Shown here: positions 8,188 to 17,314 of the stretch, piece by piece | Numbering within the stretch: position 1 is the stretch's first letter | How the letters are laid out: the number at the start of each line of letters is the position of its first letter | Position numbers and translations under genes: made by a program | Source: Bordetella parapertussis | GTDB taxonomy: Bacteria; Pseudomonadota; Gammaproteobacteria; Burkholderiales; Burkholderiaceae_D | Reading direction: 5' to 3' | DNA: 51,984 bases | Assembly (NCBI GenBank): GCA_945883145.1 | Contig: CAMCXB010000009.1 | Span: forward strand, 1-51,984 | Notes under the pieces: generated by a model | The model's input: only the letters and a program-made list of their open reading frames with translations | Databases searched by the model: none | Told to the model about the DNA's origin: nothing

Positions 8188-8790
8188 TTAAGCTGGCGAA
8201 ATTTCACTTCTTTGTTGTGATTGAACTTGGTCATGAAGCTCGCTTACATAATCACCAAAACAATAAGCGGCACCTAATACTAGCCCTGATGCTACTGCCA
8301 CACCAACCCAAGCCGCACGACTTGCAAGATCATTTGGACCCAACATCATAATAAAAGGCATACTCAGTCCAGCGACTGCGGATGCAGTGAGTACAAATCT
8401 ATTTGTACGAGCTACCAACCTAGGCTCGGAAGATGACTCTGCTACAGGTACCGGATTTACTTTTATTATTTCACTTTCTTCTGATTCATTCGACGCTTTA
8501 GAGGCATAGCGAGAACCAGATTGATCCACTGAACGTTCCGGCGTTGAAGACTTATTAAGCAACTCACGACTATTTTGTGCTTGTGGTGTTTTGGTCTTCA
8601 GTCTCGGTGTTTTGATCGTTGATGCTAACTCCACTGAATCATCGTTATTACTCGCAGAATTTCCCTCATTGATCTGTGATTTTTTCTTAATGCTTACAGC
8701 TGAATGAGATGAAACATCTGATTTTTCTTGTGATGCAGAATGGGAAGGGTAAGAATTACGTTGACTTGCTGAGGAAATGCTAGTTGACAT
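8188..8790 (-). CDS. Unrecognised Ser-rich protein with two membrane helices
   Basis: A 200-residue protein I do not recognise. Residues 1-125 are very rich in Ser, Asn, Lys and Glu and have no hydrophobic core, so this part is probably disordered. Two hydrophobic segments follow: about 131-150 (VLTASAVAGLSMPFIMMLGP) and about 158-178 (AAWVGVAVASGLVLGAAYCF). A short polar tail closes the protein. It has no N-terminal signal peptide. The start has a plausible AAAAGGA site. A long disordered Ser-rich N-terminus plus a helical hairpin resembles some type III-secreted membrane-inserting effectors, but that comparison is by architecture only. Confidence 0.65.
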   Translation of the reverse strand: MSTSISSASQRNSYPSHSASQEKSDVSSHSAVSIKKKSQINEGNSASNNDDSVELASTIKTPRLKTKTPQAQNSRELLNKSSTPERSVDQSGSRYASKASNESEESEIIKVNPVPVAESSSEPRLVARTNRFVLTASAVAGLSMPFIMMLGPNDLASRAAWVGVAVASGLVLGAAYCFGDYVSELHDQVQSQQRSEISPA

Positions 8791-8991
8791 TAGTGGTCCT
8801 TTTATTAAGTGAAAACACTAAGACATTAGCAATGATCAAGCCAACTCAACCCTCACATATTTTTTAAAATTTAACTCGAAACTAATTATTAACCGAACGA
8901 GTTTTTATTCAACGAACGAAATGAAAAAATTATTCGCTCGTTATCCCAAATGCAGTGCAAATAAAATTTAACACGCACAAAAACTGCGCAT

Positions 8992-9921
8992 TCAATGTTC
9001 TGCTTTTTGTAAAACATAACCCACTCTCGGGAAATGTACATGCATCTCTCCTGCACGTTCATCACTACGCGCTAAGGTATAACGAGTCCGCGTTGCTGCA
9101 ATGAGTTTGCCCGACGTTACTTCCAATCCAAAACTTTCTGCAGTAATCGTGACATCACTTCCCAATGGAATACCATGCTCATCTTGAAAAACCTCTTGCG
9201 AAACTGGTAGCGGTGTAGATGACTTGGCTATTTGAATCGCTTCTTCCGCAGAAAATTTTTCAGGCTGACCGTGACCACATGCAGCCATTCTGTCCATCCA
9301 CGCTAGCACTTGTGGCGTTGCGTCTAATATGCCTGCTACTGTAGGAACGCGAGTGCGCGTAAACCACAGTGGATGATAAATCGCATAGTCAGCAACACAA
9401 GGCACAGACCCCAACAGATAGTCTTGTCCATCCAACATACTAGCAATACGACGTAAATAACTTTTATAGGCAGCCGTAGCTTCAGGTAGCGGCATACGAG
9501 GAGCGTTGTTACGCATTGCCGCGCGATCTTGCGCAAAAATTTTCAATTGTTCAGGATCGGGAAACATCGCTTGCGCACCCTTAGGCTGAAAGTTATACGC
9601 CATCGCTGCTTGAAACAGCGTGCTATCTGCCCACTGCGCCAACACTCTTGCTGCGCCTTTGAGATTTGTTGGATAGAGCGTTGCCGTTGGCGCCCTATTT
9701 TCTAAAAAATCGCAAATCAAGGCAGTGTCGCAATACACATCAGCACCCACTTGCAAAATTGGTGTGCGTCGATAACCACCTGTTAATGCAATCACATCCG
9801 GTTTCGGCATGATCATAGGAATATGTACCGAACGCCAAGCGAGTTTTTTTGCCCCAAAAATCAAACGAATTTTTTCTGCGAATGGCGAGTTCGGGTAGTG
9901 ATGCAAAATCAGGTCGCTCAT
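8992..9921 (-). CDS. Glutathione S-transferase family protein
   Basis: The N-terminal 75 residues form a thioredoxin-like GST domain (HHYPNSPFAEKIRLIFGAKK, then a TPILQ cis-proline segment and an ICDFLE segment). An all-helical GST C-domain follows. At 309 residues it is longer than the usual 200-230. The extra C-terminal part, from about residue 235, is predicted beta-rich and includes an EDEHGIPLGSDVTITAE-like stretch. The substrate is unknown. It has a clear AGGAAA ribosome binding site and is divergent from icmF, sharing the intergenic region with the operator at 9983-10002. Confidence 0.85.
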   Translation of the reverse strand: MSDLILHHYPNSPFAEKIRLIFGAKKLAWRSVHIPMIMPKPDVIALTGGYRRTPILQVGADVYCDTALICDFLENRAPTATLYPTNLKGAARVLAQWADSTLFQAAMAYNFQPKGAQAMFPDPEQLKIFAQDRAAMRNNAPRMPLPEATAAYKSYLRRIASMLDGQDYLLGSVPCVADYAIYHPLWFTRTRVPTVAGILDATPQVLAWMDRMAACGHGQPEKFSAEEAIQIAKSSTPLPVSQEVFQDEHGIPLGSDVTITAESFGLEVTSGKLIAATRTRYTLARSDERAGEMHVHFPRVGYVLQKAEH

Positions 9922-9982
9922 GGTGTTTTCCTAGCTTAGAGATGGATCGATAAAAAGAGTTTGCGGGTATACTGCCGGAAAT

Positions 9983-10002
9983 TGACGTTGACGTAAACGT
10001 CA
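9983..10002. promoter_or_regulatory. LiuR-like palindromic operator upstream of icmF
   Basis: TGACGTTGACGTAAACGTCA is an almost perfect 20-bp palindrome, broken only at one symmetric pair. It resembles the ACGT-containing palindromes assigned to LiuR, the MerR-family regulator of leucine/isovalerate catabolism genes in proteobacteria (from memory). It lies 40 nt upstream of the icmF start and just downstream of a possible -10 TATACT (9968-9973), a placement that suits repression. The regulator itself is not in the window. Confidence 0.6.
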
Positions 10003-10042
10003 TCTCTTCTATCCCAAAAAAAAGAATGTCCGGAGACCCTCC

Positions 10043-13000
10043 ATGACTGACCTTTCTGTGTCCCAGAATCTGGCAGGTTATAAACCTGTCAACAAAGTAC
10101 GTTTCGTGACAGCCGCCTCTTTATTTGACGGCCATGATGCTTCCATCAACATCATGCGTCGCATTCTCATGTCACAAGGCGCAGAAGTTATTCATTTGGG
10201 TCACAACCGCTCGGTTGATGACATTGTCACGGCTGCATTGCAAGAAGATGCACAAGGCATTGCCATCTCTAGTTATCAGGGTGGTCATGTTGAATACTTT
10301 AAATACATGATCGACTTACTGCGTCAGCGTGGCGGTGCCCATATCAAAGTATTCGGCGGCGGTGGCGGCGTCATCGTACCGGCTGAAATTAAAGAGTTAC
10401 ATGATTACGGTGTTACACGCATCTTCAGTCCAGAAGATGGGCAGCGTATGGGCTTGGTAGGCATGATTGAATTCATGGTGCATGCCTGTGATATCGATCT
10501 CTCACAATATGCGCCAACATCGATCAATGCACTTGGTGCCGCTGAGCCGCAAACACGTCAGCGCGCACTCGCTCAACTCATCACTGCCTTAGAAAATGGC
10601 AAAGCCAGTAATGAACTCAAACAAGCCTTGCATGACGCAGCGGCAAAAACAACTATTCCAGCTTTAGGTATCACTGGTACAGGCGGTGCGGGTAAATCAT
10701 CACTCACCGATGAATTAATCCGTCGTCTACGTTTAGATCAGGATGACGCCTTACAAATCGCACTCATCTCAATTGATCCTTCCCGTCGTAAATCTGGTGG
10801 TGCTTTATTAGGTGATCGCATACGCATGAATGCGATAGCACCATGGGCCGGTAAGCAACAAGTGTTTATGCGTTCGCTCGCCACACGTGAAGCCGGTTCA
10901 GAAATTTCACAAGCACTACCCGATGTGATTGCTGCCTGTCGTGTAGCAGGTTTTGATTTAGTGATCGTTGAAACCTCAGGCATAGGCCAAGGTGATGCAG
11001 CGATTGTGCCGCATGTGAATTGCAGCATGTATGTGATGACACCTGAATTCGGTGCAGCATCTCAATTAGAAAAAATCGACATGCTAGATTTTGCTGATTT
11101 TGTCGCTATCAATAAATTTGATCGCAAAGGATCACAAGATGCATTACGCGACGTTGCTAAACAATATCAACGCAATCGCGAACTGTGGTCACAAAACCCA
11201 GAGCAAATGCCCGTCTTTGGCACACAAGCATCACGCTTTAATGATGATGGCGTCACAGCGCTCTATCAAGGTTTATTACCGCGTTTAAAAGAACTAGGCT
11301 TAGCACTTAAAGCTGGCAAACTTGCCGAAGTTAATGTGCGTTTTTCTTCAGGTCGTAATGCCATCGTGCCACCTGCGCGTTCACGCTACTTAGCTGAAAT
11401 CGCTGACACGATACGTCACTATCATAAGCGGGTTGAAAAACAATCCGTGCTTGCCAGAGAACGACAGCAGCTTACTGAAACCAAACGTATGCTAGCTGAT
11501 GCAAATAAATCGATTGCATTAGATGACTTAATCCATCAGCGTGATTTAGCACTCGACGGCGAATCCAAACAACTGCTGACCACTTGGCCAGCCATACAAG
11601 CGACTTACTCAGGTGAAGAACATGTCACCACAGTGCGTGATAAAGAAATACGTACACGCCTAAGTTGGGAAACACTATCAGGCAATGCGATACGTAAAGT
11701 CTCCTTACCTAAATATCATGATCATGGTGATTTACTGTCATGGCTCATGAAAGAAAATCTACCTGGTGTGTTTCCTTACACCGCAGGTGTATTTCCTTTC
11801 AAACGCGAAAATGAAGATCCAACGCGTATGTTTGCTGGTGAAGGCGATGCATTTAGAACCAATCGTCGCTTTAAATTAGTTTCTGAAGGCATGCCTGCAA
11901 AGCGGTTATCGACTGCTTTCGATTCAGTGACTTTATATGGCGCAGATCCTGCACGTCGTCCTGACATCTACGGTAAAGTCGGTAACTCTGGTGTGTCGAT
12001 CGCCACCCTAGATGATATGAAAGTACTATACGACGGTTTTGATTTATGTTCTCCATCGACTTCAGTCTCCATGACGATCAATGGCCCTGCTCCTAGTATC
12101 TTGGCTATGTTCATGAATACAGCAATTGATCAGCAAATACAAAAATTTGAAATTGAAAAAAATCGCAAAGCCACAACAGAAGAAGTAGCAGACATCCGCG
12201 CTTGGGTATTGCAAAATGTACGTGGCACAGTACAAGCTGACATCTTGAAAGAAGATCAGGGACAAAACACCTGTATTTTTTCAACTGAATTTTCTTTGAA
12301 AGTCATGGGCGATATTCAACAATATTTTGTTGATCACAAAGTCCGTAATTTTTATTCAGTTTCTATCTCCGGCTATCACATTGCTGAAGCAGGTGCGAAT
12401 CCCATCTCTCAATTAGCATTTACCCTTTCAAATGGCTTCACCTTTGTAGAAGCTTATCTTGCACGTGGCATGCACATTGATGACTTTGCACCGAATCTCT
12501 CATTCTTCTTCTCCAACGGCATGGATCCGGAATACACCGTATTAGGTCGTGTTGCACGTCGCATCTGGTCCGTGGCGATGCGCGAAAAATATAGCGCGAA
12601 TGATCGTTCACAAAAACTGAAATACCACATACAAACCTCAGGTCGATCTTTACATGCACAAGAAGTAGATTTCAATGACATACGCACTACGCTGCAAGCA
12701 TTGATTGCGATTTATGATAATTGCAATTCTTTGCATACCAACGCTTACGATGAAGCTATCACCACACCAACGGATGAATCAGTACGTCGTGCTTTAGCCA
12801 TTCAATTGATCATTAATCGTGAATGGGGTCTGGCAAAAAATGAAAACCCAAGCCAAGGTTCATTTGTAATTGAAGAACTAACTGACTTAGTAGAAGAAGC
12901 CGTTATGCAAGAATTTGAACGCATTGCAGAACGTGGCGGTGTACTAGGCGCGATGGAAACAGGTTATCAGCGCAGTAAGATTCAAGAAGAATCCATGTTG

Positions 13001-13321
13001 TATGAACATAAAAAACATGATGGCAGTTTACCCATCATCGGTGTAAATACTTTCCGCAATCCTAAGGGCGACACCATTCCTCAGCAATTAGAATTAGCGC
13101 GCTCAACCGATGATGAAAAACAATCACAACTAAAACGCTTAGAAGATTTCCATGCACTGCATAGCAAGGCATCCGGCCCAGCTCTAGCAGCACTACAACA
13201 AGCTGTGATTGATGATGATAATGTCTTTGCAAAATTAATGGATGCTGTACGTGTTTGCTCTTTAGGACAAATCACCGATGCCTTGTTTGAAGTCGGTGGT
13301 CAGTATCGACGTAGTATGTAA
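10043..13321 (+). CDS. icmF: Fused isobutyryl-CoA mutase IcmF
   Basis: IcmF interconverts isobutyryl-CoA and n-butyryl-CoA with adenosylcobalamin and carries its own G-protein chaperone. The 1092-residue protein has all parts in order. First is a B12-binding domain (about 17-150; DGHDASIN with His31 as the likely cobalt ligand, later GGGGGVIVP). Next is a MeaI-like GTPase (P-loop GTGGAGKSS near 212, switch region DPSRRKSGGALLGDR). After a linker comes the mutase barrel, from about 540, with YTAGVFPFKRENEDPTRMF near 578 and SISGYHIAEAGANP. The Phe-containing GVFPFKR is as in IcmF, not methylmalonyl-CoA mutase. It links valine or short-chain acyl-CoA metabolism to the degradation genes later in the window. 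Confidence 0.96.
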   Translation: MTDLSVSQNLAGYKPVNKVRFVTAASLFDGHDASINIMRRILMSQGAEVIHLGHNRSVDDIVTAALQEDAQGIAISSYQGGHVEYFKYMIDLLRQRGGAHIKVFGGGGGVIVPAEIKELHDYGVTRIFSPEDGQRMGLVGMIEFMVHACDIDLSQYAPTSINALGAAEPQTRQRALAQLITALENGKASNELKQALHDAAAKTTIPALGITGTGGAGKSSLTDELIRRLRLDQDDALQIALISIDPSRRKSGGALLGDRIRMNAIAPWAGKQQVFMRSLATREAGSEISQALPDVIAACRVAGFDLVIVETSGIGQGDAAIVPHVNCSMYVMTPEFGAASQLEKIDMLDFADFVAINKFDRKGSQDALRDVAKQYQRNRELWSQNPEQMPVFGTQASRFNDDGVTALYQGLLPRLKELGLALKAGKLAEVNVRFSSGRNAIVPPARSRYLAEIADTIRHYHKRVEKQSVLARERQQLTETKRMLADANKSIALDDLIHQRDLALDGESKQLLTTWPAIQATYSGEEHVTTVRDKEIRTRLSWETLSGNAIRKVSLPKYHDHGDLLSWLMKENLPGVFPYTAGVFPFKRENEDPTRMFAGEGDAFRTNRRFKLVSEGMPAKRLSTAFDSVTLYGADPARRPDIYGKVGNSGVSIATLDDMKVLYDGFDLCSPSTSVSMTINGPAPSILAMFMNTAIDQQIQKFEIEKNRKATTEEVADIRAWVLQNVRGTVQADILKEDQGQNTCIFSTEFSLKVMGDIQQYFVDHKVRNFYSVSISGYHIAEAGANPISQLAFTLSNGFTFVEAYLARGMHIDDFAPNLSFFFSNGMDPEYTVLGRVARRIWSVAMREKYSANDRSQKLKYHIQTSGRSLHAQEVDFNDIRTTLQALIAIYDNCNSLHTNAYDEAITTPTDESVRRALAIQLIINREWGLAKNENPSQGSFVIEELTDLVEEAVMQEFERIAERGGVLGAMETGYQRSKIQEESMLYEHKKHDGSLPIIGVNTFRNPKGDTIPQQLELARSTDDEKQSQLKRLEDFHALHSKASGPALAALQQAVIDDDNVFAKLMDAVRVCSLGQITDALFEVGGQYRRSM

Positions 13322-13410
13322 TTCATTCTCTGCTGTTTTGTTTACGACATTAGTAAACTAGCACAGCGAGATACCTTGGAATGTTCAACACCTGAAAGGT
13401 GGCATCACAG

Positions 13411-14286
13411 ATGTTGGCTGGAGTCTTGAGTGCTGGTTGTGCTTTTTTTATGTGGGGCGTGTTTCCGCTTTATTTAAAAACTCTTAAAGCGATCCCACCG
13501 CTAGAAATTTTATCGCATCGCGTTTTTTGGTCTTTCGTCATGCTCGCATTGTTACTCACCGTGCGTCATCAATGGGGCTGGATTACCAACATCAAAAAAA
13601 ATCCTCGCATCACCGCAGCATTTATTGCAAGCGCAAGCATGCTGGCAATTAACTGGGTGGTCTACATCTGGTCTATTAATCACGATCGCATTGTTGATGC
13701 CTCACTAGGCTATTTCATCGCCCCACTCTTTAATGTTTTATTCGGCGTCATGTTAGGCGAACGCCTACGACTCTGGCAGTGGATTTCCGTAGGCTTAGCA
13801 GCCACAGGTGTCGCTTGGTTAACCATCAGTGCAGGTCAATTACCTTGGATAGGTTTAACACTCGCTTTTACCTTTGGGCTGTATGGCTTATTGCGTAAAA
13901 TAGCGTCCTTAGGTGCATTAGAAGGTCTCACATTAGAAACCTTAGTCATGTTGCCACTCTCTGCATTATTTTTACTTTTACCAGAGAGCGGTTCGTCCCA
14001 TGCTTTTATTAACGCAGGAATCAACACCAGCTTATTACTCATTGCAGCAGGACCTGTCACTGCGATACCGCTTTTATTATTTGCTTACGGTGCACGACGC
14101 ATACCACTTTCACTCGTCGGCATACTGCAATACATAGGCCCCACCATACAACTCTTACTAGGCATTTATTTATACAACGAAGTATTTAGTTCAACCAAAC
14201 TCATTGGCTATGGACTGATCTGGTGTGCACTAGGATTGTATTCAATAGAAAGTCTATGGCAGGCATGGCGACACTCACCACGCTGA
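13411..14286 (+). CDS. rarD: EamA-family transporter RarD
   Basis: A polytopic inner-membrane permease of the drug/metabolite transporter superfamily with about ten hydrophobic helices. The start of the RarD subfamily is clear (GVLSAGCAFFMWGVFPLYLK, then ILSHRVFWS). The substrate is unknown (RarD was named for chloramphenicol resistance). The ATG at 13411 is preferred over the GTG at 13399 because AAAGGTGG lies at a good distance before it, giving 291 residues. The last codons (IESLWQAWRHSPR) have been copied twice further downstream together with ankyrin genes. It is convergent with the first ankyrin gene and shares a terminator with it. Confidence 0.9.
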   Translation: MLAGVLSAGCAFFMWGVFPLYLKTLKAIPPLEILSHRVFWSFVMLALLLTVRHQWGWITNIKKNPRITAAFIASASMLAINWVVYIWSINHDRIVDASLGYFIAPLFNVLFGVMLGERLRLWQWISVGLAATGVAWLTISAGQLPWIGLTLAFTFGLYGLLRKIASLGALEGLTLETLVMLPLSALFLLLPESGSSHAFINAGINTSLLLIAAGPVTAIPLLLFAYGARRIPLSLVGILQYIGPTIQLLLGIYLYNEVFSSTKLIGYGLIWCALGLYSIESLWQAWRHSPR

Positions 14287-14367
14287 TTGATTTGACTGTG
14301 ACTAGAAATGTAAACGCATAATCAAGGCTGACTTGAATACGCGTTTTATCTTGATCATTTTAAAACT
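14244..14367. repeat. Duplicated segment, copy A (native rarD tail plus terminator)
   Basis: This 124-bp segment contains the last 13 codons of rarD, its stop codon and the terminator hairpin. It recurs at 16015-16138 with the same length (about 107 of 124 positions identical in my hand alignment) and, more diverged, at 17315-17436. It marks the left end of each tandem-duplication unit that carries an ankyrin gene. Confidence 0.85.
14312..14352. terminator. Bidirectional terminator between rarD and ankyrin gene 1
   Basis: A 15-bp stem with two mismatches (AAACGCATAATCAAG with CTTGAATACGCGTTT) encloses a 5-nt loop. A T-rich stretch follows on the plus side and an A/T-rich flank is present on the other. 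It lies between convergent stop codons. The versions downstream of ankyrin genes 2 and 3 pair perfectly. Confidence 0.75.
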
Positions 14368-14369
14368 GA

Positions 14370-15803
14370 TTATTGATTCAGTCCGTTATATTTTTCTAAA
14401 AATATCTTAATATAATCTGACGGCATCAATTCAATTCCTGCTGGTTGAGTTGGACTATTTTTCTTTAACAAAAGTGAAGCTTTATCTTTTGCCTTATCAA
14501 ATAACAGTAGTGCCGCTTCCATATTTCCATTTATCAAACTAAATGTGAATGAATTCAATCCTTTTTTATCAATCTGAAAAATCAATTTTTCAGCATCATC
14601 TACAGATTCGAGTATTTTTGTAATTATTAGTGTGCTCGCGCTAGAGAACATTGCGAAAATCAGAGCTGTTTGACCATTTTCATCTCGCTGCTCTACTAGC
14701 TGCTGTGGATTACTCACCCCGTTGAATATGGACGCAATTACTGTGACGTGCCCCTTAAAAGCAGCGTACATTAGTGCTGTTCGACCAACTTTATCTTGCT
14801 TTTCTGCTAGTTGCTGAGGATTACTTACACTTTTTAGAATGGCAGTGATTACATTTTCATCCCCATTAACAGCAGCGACCACCAATGCTGTACCACCATT
14901 TTTATCTTGCTGCTCTCCGAGCTGCTGCGCATAACTTTTATCGTTGAGGATGGCAGTGATCGCTGCTGCGTGACCATTTTGAGCAGCGAGATGTAATGCT
15001 GAATGACTTTTAGCATCAATCTGCTCTGCGAGCTGCCGTGGATTACCAACACCTTCAAGCATGGCCGTAATTGCTTTTGCTTGACCAAAACTCGCTGCAA
15101 TCATAAGTGCTGTAAAACCAGCATTATTTCTTTTCTGCATAATTTGCTGTGGATCTAACACTTTACTTAGCAATACCTTAATAGGCTTTGCACGACCATG
15201 TTCAGCTGCATACGCTAACAAAGTATAACCGTGTATATCGGTTGAATAAGCCAACTCCTCTATATTCTTTACTCCTACGGTTTGCATTGCGGTTTCTAGA
15301 TCATCTTTAGATATTGCTTCAATAGCAGCTGGGAACATTTGTAGCGTTAATCGCAGCTGATTTATAGTATTTATAGTGGGACTGATAGGGAGACTGTTCG
15401 CTCTGGGATTTGTGAATAACAATTGATTCACAGATGGATTTGGTGCCAATTGTGAATGTCCTACATTCCCAGTACCTAACCTAATTACTTGCGCGGGCTT
15501 TCTTTTAGGCATAAAGGGAGAATTGCCTGCATTGGGCATGCTATTTAGAAGTGGCGCTTGGCCAATTCTAGTGGCACTGACAAAACTAGGATTTGTGGAT
15601 GTCAATTGATTCACAGGTGGATTTGGCGCCAATTGTGATTGTCCGACAATCCCATTTCCGAACTCATTCACTTGGGGAGGGACTCTTTGGTATACGTGCG
15701 GGGGATTTACTGTATTGGGTATGCTAGTCTGAGGTGGCACTTCCTCAATTTTTATAATTTGTCCTAACAGTGGTCGATTATCAGAGTTATTAGTGCGCTT
15801 CAT
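14370..15803 (-). CDS. Ankyrin-repeat protein 1
   Basis: A 477-residue protein. The start is the ATG at 15803, 6 nt after TTAGGAG; the frame stays open to 15881 without a better site. Residues 1-150 are Pro/Asn/Gln-rich and disordered, and contain a repeated motif (VGQSQLAPNPPVNQLTSTNP at 53-72; VGHSQLAPNPSVNQLLFTNP at 114-133). Seven ankyrin-type repeats of about 37 residues follow from 190 to 430 (TALMIAASFGQAKAITAML and similar), joined by linkers like SVSNPQQLAEKQD. A conserved C-terminal cap (LFDKAKDKASLLLKKNSP) closes it. Ankyrin repeats bind proteins. There is no signal peptide or catalytic domain. It is the first of three tandem paralogs and may be an effector, which is inference. Confidence 0.85.
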   Translation of the reverse strand: MKRTNNSDNRPLLGQIIKIEEVPPQTSIPNTVNPPHVYQRVPPQVNEFGNGIVGQSQLAPNPPVNQLTSTNPSFVSATRIGQAPLLNSMPNAGNSPFMPKRKPAQVIRLGTGNVGHSQLAPNPSVNQLLFTNPRANSLPISPTINTINQLRLTLQMFPAAIEAISKDDLETAMQTVGVKNIEELAYSTDIHGYTLLAYAAEHGRAKPIKVLLSKVLDPQQIMQKRNNAGFTALMIAASFGQAKAITAMLEGVGNPRQLAEQIDAKSHSALHLAAQNGHAAAITAILNDKSYAQQLGEQQDKNGGTALVVAAVNGDENVITAILKSVSNPQQLAEKQDKVGRTALMYAAFKGHVTVIASIFNGVSNPQQLVEQRDENGQTALIFAMFSSASTLIITKILESVDDAEKLIFQIDKKGLNSFTFSLINGNMEAALLLFDKAKDKASLLLKKNSPTQPAGIELMPSDYIKIFLEKYNGLNQ

Positions 15804-16014
15804 ATTTTCTCCTAAGTGAATTGAGTGCACTTTATGTTTTAAATTTGCAATATAAGTTCCTTGAATGCAGCATGGGGACAATTTATTAATTAATAAGCTA
15901 ACTAGTATCGACAGAATTTATCTTAATAATGTTCAGCAATGAATCTAAATAATTAAAAAATAAAAATTCAACTGAATAAACTAACTTGATTTGATATTCA
16001 CTTTAATTAAATTT

Positions 16015-16138
16015 AATAGAAAGTCTTTGGCGGGCTTGGCGACACTCACCGCGCTGATTAATTTTTCTATGACTAGAAATGCAAACGCGTAATCAATACT
16101 GACTTGATTACGCGTTCTTTTTTGATGATTTTAAAACT
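16015..16138. repeat. Duplicated segment, copy B (rarD tail remnant plus terminator)
   Basis: This 124-bp near-copy of 14244-14367 is separated from it by 1771 bp. Its plus strand still reads IESLWRAWRHSPR followed by a stop, the C-terminus of RarD without the rest of the gene. That makes it a duplication scar and not a functional gene. It lies downstream of ankyrin gene 2. Confidence 0.85.
16084..16123. terminator. Terminator downstream of ankyrin gene 2
   Basis: A perfect 13-bp stem (AACGCGTAATCAA with TTGATTACGCGTT) with a 7-nt loop, followed by CTTTTTT on the plus strand. It is the duplicated counterpart of the rarD terminator, with two mismatches of the native copy restored to pairs. 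This suggests selection to keep the hairpin. Confidence 0.75.
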
Positions 16139-16154
16139 TGTTACTCTTCATTTA

Positions 16155-17099
16155 TTATTCTTTAGATTCATTATATTTTTTTATAAATAGATCTAGAATC
16201 TCTGGCTTCATCATCTGAATTGCCGCTTTTTGATCCGGACTATTTTGCTTGAACATAAGAGAAGCTTTATCTTTTGTCCAATCAAATAATACTAACGCCG
16301 CTTTCGTATTTCCACTTTGTAAAGCGTATATGAATGAATTCATTCCGGAATGATCTTTCTGAAAAATTAATGCTTCAGTATTATCGACAGATCCTAGTAG
16401 TTTTGTGATTACTCCTACGTCACCAGAACCTGCAGCGAGCATTAGCGCTGTGATGCCATATAAACCCTCCTTCTCTGCGAGCTGCTGTGGATGAGGCACA
16501 CCAGAAAGCATTGCAGTGATGACTTCTGCATGACCAAAATTCGCTGCGATAGTAAGTAATGTCATACCAATATTGTCTTGATGTTCTGCTAGCTTCTGTG
16601 GATCTTCTACTGATTCAAGCAACAAAGAAATTAGCTTTGCATTTCCATGTTTAATCAACAGAGTCAGGATACTGTAGCGATCATAAAACCTCATCTCACA
16701 TAGCTCTTGCAGGCTAGATATGCCGGCAATACTCATGCAATTTTCAAGCTCTCTTTTCGATTCTGCTGAACAAATTTGAGAAATTAATTCTTTTGTTAAA
16801 TCAGGGCTCGCTGGTGGTGGCGCGATAGATTTAGTAAATGAGTAACCACTAATTTTTAAACCTGTGAATTCATCTATATCAACAGATTCTTGCTTGAGTG
16901 TAGTGGCAATTAAATTTGCTGAGCTAGGCATTGTGTTTTGCCTAACTACAGGTTGAGACATTTTAGGTGCTTGTTTCTGATTTACTTTATAGCCTTGTGA
17001 GCCACTCTTCGTACTGCCTTGCGCAGTGGATTGTGATATGTCTTGATTAGATTGATGTGCTTGTATTTCACGAGTTGAGCGATTGGCGACACGATCCAT
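16155..17099 (-). CDS. Ankyrin-repeat protein 2 (short paralog)
   Basis: A 314-residue protein with an AGGAAA ribosome binding site before the ATG at 17099. Residues 1-105 are Ser/Gln/Asn-rich and disordered, and differ in sequence from those of the two flanking paralogs. An ELENCMSIAGISSLQELCE segment matches the pre-repeat helix of the others. About four ankyrin-type repeats follow (MTLLTIAANFGHAEVITAML, ITALMLAAGSGDVGVITKLL), with the shared linker DPQKLAEHQD. The C-terminal cap LFDWTKDKASLMFKQNSPDQ and an MMKPEI segment are shared with protein 3. It has three fewer repeats than its neighbours, so repeats were lost here or gained there. Confidence 0.85.
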   Translation of the reverse strand: MDRVANRSTREIQAHQSNQDISQSTAQGSTKSGSQGYKVNQKQAPKMSQPVVRQNTMPSSANLIATTLKQESVDIDEFTGLKISGYSFTKSIAPPPASPDLTKELISQICSAESKRELENCMSIAGISSLQELCEMRFYDRYSILTLLIKHGNAKLISLLLESVEDPQKLAEHQDNIGMTLLTIAANFGHAEVITAMLSGVPHPQQLAEKEGLYGITALMLAAGSGDVGVITKLLGSVDNTEALIFQKDHSGMNSFIYALQSGNTKAALVLFDWTKDKASLMFKQNSPDQKAAIQMMKPEILDLFIKKYNESKE

Positions 17100-17314
17100 A
17101 ATGGTTTCCTAGTTTATTAAAGCAACTTCAGTAACAAACCATTAATGTAAAGTTCCTTCTTCATTATGAGATAAATTCTCAATAATCAATTTGCGAATTT
17201 TTATGCATTCAACATATCAATACGAGCTTCTTATTTATTTTAGTTGGTTAAGTTCATCTGTTACATTCAGCAATGCTCTTTGACTCTGGATTGATCTGAT
17301 ATTCAATTGAATTT

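Larger units (their letters stand above)
15804..16154. other. Intergenic region with ankyrin gene 1 leader and duplicated rarD tail
   Basis: This gap of about 350 bp holds the AT-rich promoter/leader region of ankyrin gene 1 (minus strand) and, from 16015, the second copy of the rarD tail and terminator. The frame before the ankyrin start (15804-15881) resembles the leader of ankyrin gene 3, so the 5' untranslated region was duplicated as well. No other gene is visible. Confidence 0.7.

Noticed and set aside
16015..16056. Apparent short coding remnant ending IESLWRAWRHSPR
   Set aside because: As a gene it is rejected: only the last 13 codons of rarD are present, without a start; it is listed as a duplication scar.
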